From assembly GCF_035975855.1 (NCBI RefSeq), contig NZ_CP109055.1:7998001-8062000 (forward strand): a stretch of DNA of 64,000 nucleotides, given 5' to 3'. This DNA is from Streptomyces sp. NBC_01304 (lineage in GTDB: Bacteria; Actinomycetota; Actinomycetes; Streptomycetales; Streptomycetaceae). The notes beneath the pieces are model-generated. The model had not been told where the DNA came from. It ran no database searches and worked only from the letters and a program-made list of their open reading frames with translations. A program made the translations under genes and the position numbers. Positions 36,284 through 45,740 of this stretch are shown piece by piece; position 1 is the stretch's first letter; every line of letters begins with the position of its first letter.

Positions 36284-36312
36284 ATCTTGGGCGGGCCGGG
36301 GAAAAGAGAGCT

Positions 36313-36948
36313 TCAAATGCCCAACTGCTTGGCGCCCTGCAGCCGCTCGATCGCTTCCTTGTCGCCCTCGGTCTCCACCTTCGCCGCGTCCTGGCGGCCG
36401 AACACGAACATCGTCAGCTCGCCCGGCTCGCCGGTGACCGTGACGACCGGGGTGCCGCGGTGGGCGACCGCGGTCTGGCCGTCGGGGCGGCGCAGGACCA
36501 GGCCGACCGGGGCCTTGCGGCCGAGTACGCGGGCCGACTTCTCGAGCCGGGACCAGAGGGTGTCCGAGAAGACCTGGTCCAGGGTCCGGGGGCTCCAGTC
36601 CTCCTGGGCGCGGCGGACGTCCTCGGCGTGGACGTAGAACTCGACCGCGTTCGACGCCTCGTCCACCTGCTTCAGGGCGAAGGGGGAGAAGCGCGGCGGC
36701 CCCGTGCGGATCAGCTGGATCAGCTCTTCGTACGGCTTGTCGGCGAACTCGGCCTGCACCCGCTTCAGCCGGTCCGCAAGGGCCTTGATCACGATGCCGC
36801 CCGCGGCGTCCGCACGCCGCTCGCGGACCACCACATGGGCCGCCAGATCCCGGGTCTTCCAGCCCTCGCAGAGCGTGGGTGCCTCGGGGCCTGCCGCCTC
36901 CAACAAGTCGGCGAGGAGCAGTCGTTCACGCTTGGCATGGGTCGACAT
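36313..36948 (-). CDS. TIGR03085-like DinB-fold metal-binding protein
   Basis: A 211-residue protein with the N-terminal mycothiol-maleylpyruvate-isomerase-like pattern (RERLLLADLLEAAGPEAPTLCEGWKTRDLAAHVVVRE), followed by EFYVHAEDVRRAQEDW, in which His residues could bind metal. This matches the TIGR03085 group of actinobacterial proteins. Such DinB-like folds include mycothiol-dependent enzymes; no specific reaction can be given. It diverges from hisI. Confidence 0.8.
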   Translation of the reverse strand: MSTHAKRERLLLADLLEAAGPEAPTLCEGWKTRDLAAHVVVRERRADAAGGIVIKALADRLKRVQAEFADKPYEELIQLIRTGPPRFSPFALKQVDEASNAVEFYVHAEDVRRAQEDWSPRTLDQVFSDTLWSRLEKSARVLGRKAPVGLVLRRPDGQTAVAHRGTPVVTVTGEPGELTMFVFGRQDAAKVETEGDKEAIERLQGAKQLGI

Positions 36949-37018
36949 GGCGCCAGCCTAAGCCCGCGCGGGCGAGTCCGCCCAGTGGACGGAGCCTCGG
37001 CGAACCCTCCGTACGCGG

Positions 37019-37024
37019 CACAAT
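37019..37024 (+). promoter_or_regulatory. -10 box CACAAT for a leaderless hisI-trpE transcript
   Basis: CACAAT is six bases from ATG 37031 with no Shine-Dalgarno. It would drive hisI, trpE and the following membrane-protein gene. Confidence 0.45.
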
Positions 37025-37030
37025 GGGCCC

Positions 37031-37402
37031 ATGAGCAGCAACAACCTCGACCCGGCCATCGCCGCCCGCCTCAAGCGCAGCGCCGACGGTCTCGTCCCCG
37101 CGATCGCCCAGCAGTACGACACCGGCGAGGTGCTGATGCTGGGCTGGATGGATGACGAGGCGCTGCATCGCACGCTCACCACCGGGCGCTGCACCTACTG
37201 GTCGCGCAGCCGCCAGGAGTACTGGGTCAAGGGCGACACCTCCGGGCACTTCCAGCACGTGAAATCGGTGGCCCTGGACTGCGACGCGGACACCGTCCTC
37301 GTCAAGGTCGACCAGGTCGGCGCGGCCTGCCACACCGGCGCCCGCACCTGCTTCGACGCCGACGTACTCCCGCTCAGCAACCGCACCAGCGACAGCAACT
37401 AG
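37031..37402 (+). CDS. hisI: Phosphoribosyl-AMP cyclohydrolase
   Basis: A 123-residue monofunctional enzyme (no hisE pyrophosphatase fused) that opens the adenine ring of PR-AMP. It has [20 protein letters not shown] and the metal-binding Asp and Cys residues in [13 protein letters not shown] and CHTGARTCF. It is separated from the main his operon and lies 11 bp upstream of trpE, tying histidine and tryptophan synthesis together. Confidence 0.96.
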   Translation: MSSNNLDPAIAARLKRSADGLVPAIAQQYDTGEVLMLGWMDDEALHRTLTTGRCTYWSRSRQEYWVKGDTSGHFQHVKSVALDCDADTVLVKVDQVGAACHTGARTCFDADVLPLSNRTSDSN

Positions 37403-37413
37403 GGTCGGCCGAC

Positions 37414-38922
37414 ATGGACCTCGAGACGTTCCGCAAGCTCGCCGCCGACCGCCGCGTCATCCCCGTCAGCCGCAAACTCCTCGCGGACGGCGACACCCCG
37501 GTCGGGCTCTACCGCAAGCTGGCCGCCGAGCGCCCCGGCACCTTCCTCCTGGAGTCCGCCGAGAACGGCCGGTCCTGGTCCCGCTACTCCTTCATCGGCG
37601 TACGCAGCGCGGCGACCCTCACGGAGCAGGACGGCCAGGCCCACTGGCAGGGCACCCCGCCCGTCGGCGTACCCACCGAGGGCGACCCGCTGCAGGCGCT
37701 GCGCGCGACCGTGGAGACGCTGCACACCCCGCGCGACCTGGCCGGTACGGAGCACCTGCCGCCCTTCCACGGCGGCATGGTCGGCTACCTCGGCTACGAC
37801 GTGGTGCGCCGCCTGGAGAAGATCGGTCCCGGCGAGCGCGACGACCTGAAGCTGCCCGAGCTGACCATGCTGCTCACCAGCGATCTCGCGGTCCTCGACC
37901 ACTGGGACGGCTCGGTCCTGCTGATCGCCAACGCGATCAACCACAACGACCTCGACACCGGCGTCGACGAGGCGTACGCGGACGCCGTGACCCGCCTCGA
38001 CGCCATGGAGGCCGACCTCTCCAAGGCCGTCCCGCAGGCCCCCGCCGCGCTCCCGCCGTCCGAGCTGCCGGAGTTCTCGGCGCTCTGGGGCGGCAAGGAG
38101 TACCAGGACGCCGTCGAGGACATCAAGGAGCGCATCCGGGCCGGTGAGGCCTTCCAGGTCGTGCCCTCCCAGCGCTTCGAAACCCCTTGCCACGCAAGCG
38201 CGTTGGACGTCTACCGCGTCCTGCGGGCGACCAATCCGTCGCCGTACATGTACCTCTTCCGCTTCGACGGATTCGACGTCGTCGGCTCGTCCCCGGAAGC
38301 CCTGGTCAAGGTCGAGGACGGGCGGGCCATGGTCCACCCCATCGCCGGGACCAGGCCGCGCGGCGCGACCCCGCAGGAGGACCAGGCGCTCGGCGACGAA
38401 CTGCTCGCCGACGCCAAGGAGCGCGCCGAGCACCTCATGCTCGTCGACCTGGGCCGCAACGACCTGGGGCGGGTCTGCGAGCCCGGCTCGGTCGAGGTCG
38501 TCGACTTCATGTCCATCGAGCGCTACTCGCACGTCATGCACATCGTCTCGACGGTGACGGGCCGGGTCGCCGAGGGACGTACCGCCTTCGACGTGCTGAC
38601 CGCATGCTTCCCCGCCGGCACCCTCTCCGGCGCCCCCAAGCCGCGCGCGATGCAGATCATCGATGAACTGGAGCCGTCCAGGCGCGGGCTGTACGGCGGC
38701 TGCGTCGGCTATCTCGACTTCGCCGGGGACTCCGACACCGCGATCGCGATCCGTACCGCGCTGCTTCGCGACGGCACGGCGTTCGTGCAGGCCGGAGCGG
38801 GTGTCGTCGCAGACTCCGACCCGGTCGCCGAGGACACCGAGTGCCGGAACAAGGCGGCGGCCGTGCTGCGCGCGGTGCACACCGCGAACCGGCTCCACGG
38901 TCACGGAGGCCGTGAGGGATAG
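37414..38922 (+). CDS. trpE: Anthranilate synthase component I
   Basis: A 502-residue chorismate-binding enzyme. It bears the tryptophan feedback-site motif [10 protein letters not shown], and the chorismate-site blocks [43 protein letters not shown] and [12 protein letters not shown]. It makes anthranilate from chorismate with an amidotransferase subunit (TrpG), which is not in this window. There are only 11 bp between hisI and trpE, leaving no room for a leader-peptide attenuator in front of trpE. Confidence 0.97.
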   Translation: MDLETFRKLAADRRVIPVSRKLLADGDTPVGLYRKLAAERPGTFLLESAENGRSWSRYSFIGVRSAATLTEQDGQAHWQGTPPVGVPTEGDPLQALRATVETLHTPRDLAGTEHLPPFHGGMVGYLGYDVVRRLEKIGPGERDDLKLPELTMLLTSDLAVLDHWDGSVLLIANAINHNDLDTGVDEAYADAVTRLDAMEADLSKAVPQAPAALPPSELPEFSALWGGKEYQDAVEDIKERIRAGEAFQVVPSQRFETPCHASALDVYRVLRATNPSPYMYLFRFDGFDVVGSSPEALVKVEDGRAMVHPIAGTRPRGATPQEDQALGDELLADAKERAEHLMLVDLGRNDLGRVCEPGSVEVVDFMSIERYSHVMHIVSTVTGRVAEGRTAFDVLTACFPAGTLSGAPKPRAMQIIDELEPSRRGLYGGCVGYLDFAGDSDTAIAIRTALLRDGTAFVQAGAGVVADSDPVAEDTECRNKAAAVLRAVHTANRLHGHGGREG

Positions 38923-38929
38923 TGGGAAG

Positions 38930-39604
38930 GTGACTGCCGTACCCAAGGCCCGCACGCACGAGGCCACCACCGAGGCCACCGCCGACGCCGAAGCGAAGGC
39001 CATCCCGTCGTCCTCCGGGGGCCGCCGCACCCTCGCCACCGCGCTGCTGCTCGGCGCGCTCGGCGCTGCCGTGACGCTGCTCGCCTCCCGGCAGACCTGG
39101 TCCGAGGGCGACGCCCAGACCGCGGGCGGCGCCCTGCACCAGATCGCCTCCGGCGGCGATGTCACCGGCCTCCCCGCGGCCCTGGCGATAGTGGGCCTCG
39201 CCGCCCTGGTCGCCGTCTTCGCGGTACGCGGCGCGGGGCGTGCCCTGGTCTCCGGTCTGCTCGCCCTGAGCGGCGCGGGCACCATCGCCGCCGCCCTCCT
39301 GGGGGCGAACGACAACGGGGCGCTCGACGAGAAGGCGGCCACCGCGACCGGTGACGCCGCCGCCACGATCGACGCGGTCACCCACACCGTCTGGCCCTAC
39401 GTCGCCGGAGTCGGCGGACTGCTGCTCTTCGTGGCAGGCCTGCTCGCCCTGCGGTTCGGCTCCCGCTGGCCCGCGATGTCCGGCAAGTACGAGCGCGACG
39501 GCGCGCCCCGCCGCCGCAAGGCCGCGGCGGCCGTGGACCCGGACCGGCCCGAGGACCTGTGGAAGGCCCTGGACCGCGGCGAGGACCCGACGCGCGAGGG
39601 GTGA
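38930..39604 (+). CDS. Trp-operon-associated membrane protein (TIGR02234-like)
   Basis: A 224-residue protein starting at GTG 38930, seven bases after the trpE stop. Four hydrophobic segments: LATALLLGALGAAVTLLA, ALAIVGLAALVAVFAVRG, ALVSGLLALSGAGTIAAALL and PYVAGVGGLLLFVAGLLAL. N- and C-termini are polar. The position after trpE and the topology match the TIGR02234 family of actinobacterial trp-region membrane proteins of unknown role. It may be cotranscribed with trpE. Confidence 0.82.
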   Translation: MTAVPKARTHEATTEATADAEAKAIPSSSGGRRTLATALLLGALGAAVTLLASRQTWSEGDAQTAGGALHQIASGGDVTGLPAALAIVGLAALVAVFAVRGAGRALVSGLLALSGAGTIAAALLGANDNGALDEKAATATGDAAATIDAVTHTVWPYVAGVGGLLLFVAGLLALRFGSRWPAMSGKYERDGAPRRRKAAAAVDPDRPEDLWKALDRGEDPTREG

Positions 39605-39699
39605 CCCCCGGCGCAGTCCCGCGCCCACTGTGCGGGACAATGGCGGAGAGCTTTCGAAGACAGCTTTCGAGAACCACATTCAGCTACGAGGAGCAAGCC

Positions 39700-39918
39700 A
39701 TGTCGGGCCACGACCACGGACACACCCCGGCCGCCTGGACCGGTGTCATCATCGCCTTCATCGGCTTCTGCATCGCCGGCGCCTTCATGGTGATGAGCAA
39801 CCCGCTCGGCTTCTGGGCCGGCATGGTCGTGATCGCGGTCGGCGGACTCGTCGGCGCGGCGATGCGGGCCGCCGGGATGGGTGCGAAGCCGCAGCGAGTG
39901 GTCCGTTCCGAGGGCTGA
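39700..39918 (+). CDS. HGxxPAAW-motif small membrane protein
   Basis: A 72-residue protein starting MSGHDHGHTPAAWTGV, with GAGGAG upstream of ATG 39700. The HGxxPAAW motif precedes two hydrophobic segments (IIAFIGFCIAGAFMVM and GFWAGMVVIAVGGLVGAAM) and a short basic tail. Small proteins with this motif occur near trp genes in actinobacteria. The His-rich head could bind metal, but the function is unknown. Confidence 0.82.
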   Translation: MSGHDHGHTPAAWTGVIIAFIGFCIAGAFMVMSNPLGFWAGMVVIAVGGLVGAAMRAAGMGAKPQRVVRSEG

Positions 39919-39960
39919 CGCTCTCCGCGGGGCCTCCAGCGCTCTCGTACGTACGCAGCA

Positions 39961-39990
39961 GGGGCGGGACCGGAAGACCGGTCCCGCCCC
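39961..39990. terminator. Bidirectional hairpin terminator
   Basis: GGGGCGGGACCGG (39961-39973) pairs with CCGGTCCCGCCCC (39978-39990) over a four-base loop, between two convergent genes. Confidence 0.8.
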
Positions 39991-40011
39991 TCGCGCATGC
40001 CCGGGCGGAGT

Positions 40012-42513
40012 TCAGGCCAGCGGATACTCCAACACCGCCCGCACCCGTAGATCCGCCACGCTGCGCCCCGCCTCGACGCGGTGCCGGCCCGGCAGGATCC
40101 GCCGTCCGCCGCCTCGCCGTTCCCAGCCCTGCACCGCCCGCAGCGGCACCGGCAGTCTCACCTCGACGCGCTCGCCGGGCGCCGCCTCGACCACCGCGAA
40201 GGCGGCGAGCTGCCGGGCCGGGCGGTCCGTCTCGATGCACTCGGCGCACTCGGAGACCGCGTACAGCTGCACCACCTCACGCCCGCTCCGCGCCCCGGAG
40301 TTGACCAGCGACACGGTGGCCACGGCCACCGATTCCGGGTCGGCGGACGGCTCGACGCGCACGTTGTCGTACGTCCAGTCGGTGTAGCCGAGCCCGTGCC
40401 CGAACCAGTACGCGGGCTCGCGGTCGTGCCGCTCCCAGCCCCGGTAGCCGATGAACAGCCCCTCGTCGTACGCGAGGATCCCGTGCTCCGGCCGCACCGC
40501 GAGCACCGGGCAGTCCTCCTGCCGCACCGGCCAGGTGGTGGGCAGCCGCCCGCCGGGCTCCTCGGCCCCGAGCAGTACGTCGGCGAGCGCGGCCCCGAAC
40601 TCCTGCCCGGGGAACCAGCTCAGCAGCACGGCCGCCGCCCGCTCGCGCCACGGAAGGTGCACGGGGGAGCCGGAGTTGACGACCACGACGGTGTTCGGGT
40701 TGGCCGCGAGCACCGCCTCGACCAGGTCGTCCTGGCGGCCCGGCAGGTCGAGGGTGGTGCGGTCGACGCCCTCGGACTCGACCTCCTCGGTGGTCGACAC
40801 GAGCACCACGGCGACATCGGCCGTCGCCGCGGCGAACGTGGCCCGTGAGATCAGCTCGTCGGCGCCGGGACCGTCAGCCGCGTACCCCAGCCGGAAGGAG
40901 CCGATCGCAGGGGCGAGCTCCTTGGGCACCCCGCGCTGGACCAGGCGCACCTCGACCGGCACCTCGGCGGCCAGCTCGACCACCGTGCGCTCCTCGGGCG
41001 GCAGCAGCACCGCGGCGAGGGGATCCTCGTGCCGAGGCCGCAGCCGGGTGGCGAAGCACCGGCGGCCGTCGAGCGTCAGCTCCAGCCTGCCGAGCCCGCA
41101 GGCGGAGAAGGAGTAGGAGCCGTCGGCCGGCGGTGTGAGGCGGCCGAGGATCTCGACCTCCGCGATGTCCGCCGCGGACAGCCCGGCCGGCTTCGCGAAC
41201 TCGTGGCGCAGCGCGCCCTGTTCGAGGTCCTCGCGGTACAGGACGCTCCCGTCCTTGCCGCGGAACAGCGCGGTGAGCTCCGTCCACTCGGGGCCCGTCG
41301 CGGCCGGCAGCGTCGCGGCCGGGTCCACGCCCGGCTCATGCACCAGCTCCACCCCGTCCGGCAGTGCCTGGGCAAGACCCTCCAGCGGCGTGACGACGTA
41401 CGGCGGTACGACCTCGGCGCTGCCCCCGCCCATCACGCGCGGGGCCGCGGCGGCCGTCCCGATCAGGGCGACGCGCCCCAACCGGCCCTGATCCAGCGGC
41501 AGAACGCCACCTTCATTGCGTACGAGAACGAAGGACCGCACCGCGGCCTCACGGGCCAGCGCGCTCCCGTCCTGATCCATCGGCAGCAACTCCTCGGGCA
41601 CCGCCGCCGGAGCGCCCTCCAGCAGCCCCACCCGGGCGGCGAGCCGCAGCACCCGGCGGGCCTGCCCGTCCACGTCCATCTCCGGCACCCGGTTCGAGCG
41701 CACCGCCTCGACGAGCGCGGCACCGAAGGCGTGCTCGCCGGCCGGCATGCCGATGTCCGTGCCGCCCATGGCCGCGCGCTCGGTGTCGCGGCAGGCGCCC
41801 CAGTCGGAGACGACCGCGCCGTCGAATCCCCACTCGCCCTTCAACACCCCGTGCTGCAGACGGACGTTCTCGGTCATCGTGGAGCCGAGGACGCTGTTGT
41901 ACGCGGCCATCATGGCCCAGGCGTGCGCCTCCTTGACCGCCGTCTCGAACGGCAGCAGATACAGCTCGCGCAGCACCTTCTCGTCCAACTGGACGTCCAG
42001 GGTGAGGCGTTCGGTCTCCGAGTCGCCCGCGACGTAGTGCTTCGGCGTCGCCGCCACCCCGCCGTCCTGGACGCCGCGGATGAAGGCCGCGCCGATCTCG
42101 CCGGTGAGCAGCGGGTCCTCGGAGAAGTTCTCGAAGTGCCGGCCGCCCAGCGGCGTACGGTGCAGATTGATCGTCGGGCCGAGCAGCATGTGCACGCCCC
42201 TGGCGCGCGCCTCCTGCGCGATGACCTGACCGATCCGGCGCACCAGACCGGCGTCCCAGCTCGCGGCCTGACCGGTCGGGGAGGGGAAGGCGGTGGAGGG
42301 ATCGTCGCAGCTCAGGCCGGTCGGTGGACGTACGCCCACCGGGCCGTCGGTCATCACCAGGGAGCGCAGCCCGATCCGCTCGACGGCGGGCAGCGACCAC
42401 ATGTCCTGCCCGCCGAGCAGCGAGACCTTCTCCTCCAGGGTGAGCGCGGCGATCGCCGCCTCGACGGCCTGCGCTCGGCGGGCCTCCGCGGAGAGCTCCT
42501 GCAGGACCGTCAC
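40012..42513 (-). CDS. GH3 family beta-glucosidase with PA14-like insert
   Basis: An 833-residue cytoplasmic-looking enzyme (no signal peptide). N-terminal GH3 TIM barrel: LTLEEKVSLLGGQDMWSL, GPTINLHRTPLGGRHFENF, GVAATPKHYVAGDSET and the catalytic nucleophile region AVVSDWGACRDTERA. A PA14-like beta-domain is inserted (LFRGKDGSVLYREDLEQGAL to about 560), then the C-terminal GH3 domain and an FnIII-like end. It hydrolyses terminal beta-glucosides, probably taken up from plant material. GTG 42513 has AGGTGG a few bases upstream; more upstream frame is not conserved-looking. Confidence 0.93.
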   Translation of the reverse strand: MTVLQELSAEARRAQAVEAAIAALTLEEKVSLLGGQDMWSLPAVERIGLRSLVMTDGPVGVRPPTGLSCDDPSTAFPSPTGQAASWDAGLVRRIGQVIAQEARARGVHMLLGPTINLHRTPLGGRHFENFSEDPLLTGEIGAAFIRGVQDGGVAATPKHYVAGDSETERLTLDVQLDEKVLRELYLLPFETAVKEAHAWAMMAAYNSVLGSTMTENVRLQHGVLKGEWGFDGAVVSDWGACRDTERAAMGGTDIGMPAGEHAFGAALVEAVRSNRVPEMDVDGQARRVLRLAARVGLLEGAPAAVPEELLPMDQDGSALAREAAVRSFVLVRNEGGVLPLDQGRLGRVALIGTAAAAPRVMGGGSAEVVPPYVVTPLEGLAQALPDGVELVHEPGVDPAATLPAATGPEWTELTALFRGKDGSVLYREDLEQGALRHEFAKPAGLSAADIAEVEILGRLTPPADGSYSFSACGLGRLELTLDGRRCFATRLRPRHEDPLAAVLLPPEERTVVELAAEVPVEVRLVQRGVPKELAPAIGSFRLGYAADGPGADELISRATFAAATADVAVVLVSTTEEVESEGVDRTTLDLPGRQDDLVEAVLAANPNTVVVVNSGSPVHLPWRERAAAVLLSWFPGQEFGAALADVLLGAEEPGGRLPTTWPVRQEDCPVLAVRPEHGILAYDEGLFIGYRGWERHDREPAYWFGHGLGYTDWTYDNVRVEPSADPESVAVATVSLVNSGARSGREVVQLYAVSECAECIETDRPARQLAAFAVVEAAPGERVEVRLPVPLRAVQGWERRGGGRRILPGRHRVEAGRSVADLRVRAVLEYPLA

Positions 42514-42683
42514 GGGGCCACCTGACCTTCTCGACACTTCTCGACGCTTCTCGCACTGAACGTTTTCGCTTTTCACCCTGCCGCCCTTTAACTCACCTTT
42601 ACGTAGGGCGAACGGCCCGAGCCCGTGGGCCTTAAGTCCCTCTTCGCTCAAGCCGTCCACAGGCGCCGCGCGGCGCGACAGGG

Positions 42684-42689
42684 CAGAAT
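42684..42689 (+). promoter_or_regulatory. -10 box CAGAAT for a leaderless DUF2752 transcript
   Basis: CAGAAT lies six bases from GTG 42696 with only GCAGGG between. It diverges from the glucosidase gene. Confidence 0.4.
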
Positions 42690-42695
42690 GCAGGG

Positions 42696-43151
42696 GTGGA
42701 CCCAGAACGCGCGACGCTCGCTCGAGCCGACGCCGAAGCCGACGCACCGCCCGGTTCGGCGATGCGGCGGCTGCTGATGCCCGTCGGAGCCCTCGGTGCG
42801 GTCGCCGCGGCCTTCGCGTACGTCGGCAGCGTCGACCCGAACGAGCCGGGCCACTACCCGGCCTGCCCCCTGCTCAGGTTCACCGGCATCTACTGCCCCG
42901 GCTGCGGCGGTCTGCGCAGCGCCCACGCCTTCATCCACGGCGACTTCGCCACCGCGCTCGGCGCCAATGCGCTGGCCGTGGTGGGGTACGGAATCTGTGC
43001 CGTGGTGTGGGGCGTGTGGATGGTCCGGGCGGTGCGGGGGCAGCGCTTCTCGTTCGTCCTCAGCTCCACCCAGCTCTGGGCGATCGCGGCGGCGGCGCTC
43101 GTGTTCACCGTGCTTCGGAATCTGCCCTTCGGGGCCTGGCTGCATCCCTAG
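42696..43151 (+). CDS. DUF2752 membrane protein
   Basis: A 151-residue protein with the DUF2752 signature CPLLRFTGIYCPGCGGLRS (Cys-rich, Gly-rich), one membrane segment before it (MPVGALGAVAAAFAYV) and two after (NALAVVGYGICAVVWGVW and LWAIAAAALVFTVL). The family is membrane-bound and of unknown function; the paired Cys suggests metal or redox chemistry. It lies 165 bp upstream of trpC and may lead into it. Confidence 0.88.
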   Translation: MDPERATLARADAEADAPPGSAMRRLLMPVGALGAVAAAFAYVGSVDPNEPGHYPACPLLRFTGIYCPGCGGLRSAHAFIHGDFATALGANALAVVGYGICAVVWGVWMVRAVRGQRFSFVLSSTQLWAIAAAALVFTVLRNLPFGAWLHP

Positions 43152-43316
43152 GAGTTACCGCCGGTCGCGTACGCACTTTGTCTACCAGCCGGTAAATGTC
43201 CAGGTAGTGGGACCGGCGTCAACCGGATGCAGAGCCTTCGCTCTTGTCCGGATACCATCGCAGTGCTCATCGGATTGCTTCCGACAAGTCTGCCGTCAGG
43301 GAAGGGGGCCGCTCGC

Positions 43317-44126
43317 GTGAGTGTGCTCGACGAGATCATCGAAGGCGTGCGCGAGGACCTAGCCGAACGGCAGGCGCGCGTCAGCCTCGAAGAGCTCAAG
43401 GAGCGTGCGGCGAAGGCGCCCCAGGCCCGGGACGGACTCGCCGCACTGCGTGGTGACGGCGTCAAGGTGATCTGCGAGGTCAAGCGCTCCAGCCCCTCCA
43501 AGGGCGCGCTCGCCGCGATCGCCGACCCCGCGGGGCTCGCCGCCGACTACGAGGCGGGCGGCGCCGCCGTCATCTCCGTCCTCACCGAGCAGCGCCGCTT
43601 CGGCGGCTCGCTCGCCGACCTGGAGGCCGTGCGCGCCCGGGTCGACATCCCCATCCTGCGCAAGGACTTCATCGTCACGGCGTACCAGCTGTGGGAGGCC
43701 CGTGCGTACGGTGCCGACCTGGTGCTGCTCATCGTCGCGGCCCTCGACCAGGAAGCCCTCGTCTCGCTCGTCGAGCGCGCGGAGTCCATCGGGCTCACGC
43801 CGATCGTCGAGGTGCACGACGAGGACGAGGTCGAGCGGGCGGTCGAGGCCGGCGCGAAGATCATTGGCGTGAACGCGCGAGACCTGAAGACGCTGAAGGT
43901 CGACCGGTCGACCTTCACCCGGGTCGCGCCCGAGATCCCGCCGCACATCGTGCGGATCGCCGAGTCGGGTGTGCGGGGGCCGCACGACCTGATCGCGTAC
44001 GCGAACGACGGGGCGGACGCCGTGCTCGTCGGGGAGTCGCTCGTCACCGGGCGCGACCCCAAGGCGGCCGTGGTCGATCTGGTCGCGGCCGGCGCGCACC
44101 CCGCGCTGCGGCACGGGCGGGGCTGA
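43317..44126 (+). CDS. trpC: Indole-3-glycerol phosphate synthase
   Basis: A 269-residue (beta-alpha)8 enzyme that closes the indole ring. It has [23 protein letters not shown]-like [37 protein letters not shown] and [16 protein letters not shown] 43317 follows AGGGAAGGGGG. It is the first gene of the trpC-trpM-trpB-trpA cluster. Monofunctional, with no trpF domain fused, consistent with PriA doing the TrpF step. The 165-bp upstream region shows no clear leader peptide with Trp codons. Confidence 0.96.
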   Translation: MSVLDEIIEGVREDLAERQARVSLEELKERAAKAPQARDGLAALRGDGVKVICEVKRSSPSKGALAAIADPAGLAADYEAGGAAVISVLTEQRRFGGSLADLEAVRARVDIPILRKDFIVTAYQLWEARAYGADLVLLIVAALDQEALVSLVERAESIGLTPIVEVHDEDEVERAVEAGAKIIGVNARDLKTLKVDRSTFTRVAPEIPPHIVRIAESGVRGPHDLIAYANDGADAVLVGESLVTGRDPKAAVVDLVAAGAHPALRHGRG

Positions 44127-44135
44127 GTCCCAGCC

Positions 44136-44291
44136 ATGGCCATCGCCGTCCGTCTCGCACCCGGGTGCCGCCCCCGTGGCTGCCGCGCGCCCGCGCGCAG
44201 GGTGCACGGACGGCGTGTCCGGTACGTGATCGGCTCCGAGCCGGGTCAGGTCAACGGGATGCGATGGCGTTGCGGGAGCGTGCGGGTCTGA
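44136..44291 (+). CDS. trpM: TrpM-like small tryptophan-biosynthesis modulator
   Basis: A 51-residue basic protein beginning MAIAVRLAPGCRPRGC and containing ARRVHGRRVRYVIG and PGQVNGMRWRC. It starts nine bases after the trpC stop, in the same frame; the trpC TGA is the only preceding in-frame codon block, so ATG 44136 is the first usable start. The conserved core and the place between trpC and trpB match TrpM, a small protein reported to modulate tryptophan synthesis in Streptomyces coelicolor. Family recognition is from memory. Confidence 0.75.
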   Translation: MAIAVRLAPGCRPRGCRAPARRVHGRRVRYVIGSEPGQVNGMRWRCGSVRV

Positions 44292-44298
44292 GGGAGTT

Positions 44299-44432
44299 CT
44301 TTTCCCCCACCCCGCCCCTTCCCGAAAGGCTGCCGCCGGCTTCACGGACTTCTGTTACCGATGTCCTCAAACGCCGGACGGGCTGATTCATCAGCCCGTC
44401 CGGCGTTTGAGGACGCCGCCCGGAGGGCCGGC
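44299..44432. repeat. Dispersed GC-rich intergenic element, copy C
   Basis: The same element as at 1121 and 48586, between trpM and trpB. Forward core at 44366-44385 and its inverted copy at 44392-44411, each with the 20-mer CTCAAACGCCGGACGGGCTG. Confidence 0.85.
44363..44414. terminator. Perfect 25-bp hairpin between trpM and trpB
   Basis: Arms 44363-44387 and 44390-44414 pair without a mismatch around a two-base loop. It could stop or stall transcription entering trpB, or stabilise the trpBA mRNA. No T-run follows, so terminator function is not assured. Confidence 0.55.
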
Positions 44433-44483
44433 CGCACGAAGATGCGTACCGTAACCACGCCCTGACGTAGGAGCATCTCACCC

Positions 44484-45740
44484 ATGCCCAGCGAATTCTT
44501 CATCCCCGACCCGGAGGGTCAAGTCCCCAACGCCGAAGGGTACTTCGGTGACTTCGGCGGCAAGTTCATCCCGGAGGCGCTCGTCGCCGCCATCGACGAG
44601 GTCGCCGTCGAATACGAGAAGGCCAAGACCGACCCCGCCTTCGCCGCGGAGTTCGAGGACCTCCTCGTCAACTACACGGGACGCCCCAGCGCCCTCACCG
44701 AAGTGCCCCGCTTCGCGGAGCACGTAGGCGTCGGCCGGGTCTTCCTCAAGCGCGAGGACCTGAACCACACCGGCTCGCACAAGATCAACAACGTGCTCGG
44801 CCAGGCCCTGCTCACCAAGCGCATGGGCAAGCCGAAGGTCATCGCGGAGACCGGCGCAGGTCAGCACGGCGTCGCCACCGCCACCGCCTGCGCCCTGTTC
44901 GGCCTCGAATGCACCATCTACATGGGCGAGATCGACACCGAGCGCCAGGCGCTCAACGTCGCCCGCATGCGGATGCTCGGCGCCGAGGTCATCCCCGTGA
45001 AGTCCGGCTCCCGCACCCTCAAGGACGCGGTCAACGAGGCATTCCGGGCCTGGGTCGCCAACGTCGACGACACGCACTACGTCTTCGGCACGGCCGCCGG
45101 ACCGCACCCCTTCCCGGCCATGGTGCGCGACTTCCAGCGCGTCATCGGCGTCGAGGCCCGCCGCCAGATCCTGGAGCGCACCGGACGCCTGCCGGACGCC
45201 GCGGTCGCCTGCGTCGGCGGCGGCTCGAACGCCATCGGCCTCTTCCACGGCTTCCTCGCCGACACCGACGTACGCCTCATCGGCTGCGAGGCCGCAGGCC
45301 ACGGCGTCGCCAGCGGCGAGCACGCGGCGACCCTGACCGCGGGCGAGCCCGGCATCCTGCACGGCTCCCGGTCGTACGTCCTGCAGGACGAGGAGGGCCA
45401 GATCACCGAGCCGTACTCGATCTCGGCCGGTCTGGACTACCCGGGCATCGGCCCGGAGCACTCGTACCTGAAGGACATCGGCCGCGCCGAGTACATCCCG
45501 GTCACCGACGACGAGGCGATGCAGGCCCTGCGCCTGCTCTCCCGCACCGAGGGCATCATCCCGGCCATCGAGAGCGCCCACGCGCTCGCCGGAGCCATCG
45601 AGATCGGCAAGGGGATCGGCAAGGACGGGCTGGTCCTCATCAACCTGTCCGGGCGCGGCGACAAGGACATGGACACGGCCGCCCGCTACTTCGGGCTGTA
45701 CGACGGCGACGTGGACGAGAAGACGGGGGCCGCCAAGTGA
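44484..45740 (+). CDS. trpB: Tryptophan synthase beta subunit
   Basis: A 418-residue PLP enzyme condensing indole with serine. The PLP Lys100 lies in [13 protein letters not shown]; other markers are [26 protein letters not shown] and the C-terminal [12 protein letters not shown] 44484 has TAGGAG upstream. The stop overlaps the trpA GTG. Confidence 0.98.
   Translation: MPSEFFIPDPEGQVPNAEGYFGDFGGKFIPEALVAAIDEVAVEYEKAKTDPAFAAEFEDLLVNYTGRPSALTEVPRFAEHVGVGRVFLKREDLNHTGSHKINNVLGQALLTKRMGKPKVIAETGAGQHGVATATACALFGLECTIYMGEIDTERQALNVARMRMLGAEVIPVKSGSRTLKDAVNEAFRAWVANVDDTHYVFGTAAGPHPFPAMVRDFQRVIGVEARRQILERTGRLPDAAVACVGGGSNAIGLFHGFLADTDVRLIGCEAAGHGVASGEHAATLTAGEPGILHGSRSYVLQDEEGQITEPYSISAGLDYPGIGPEHSYLKDIGRAEYIPVTDDEAMQALRLLSRTEGIIPAIESAHALAGAIEIGKGIGKDGLVLINLSGRGDKDMDTAARYFGLYDGDVDEKTGAAK

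Noticed and set aside
38663..38929. N-terminal extension of the trp-associated membrane protein
   Set aside because: It is the out-of-frame reading of trpE; GTG 38930 gives the expected start.
43152..43316. A trp attenuator or T-box before trpC
   Set aside because: No leader peptide with Trp codons and no T-box core sequence could be found.
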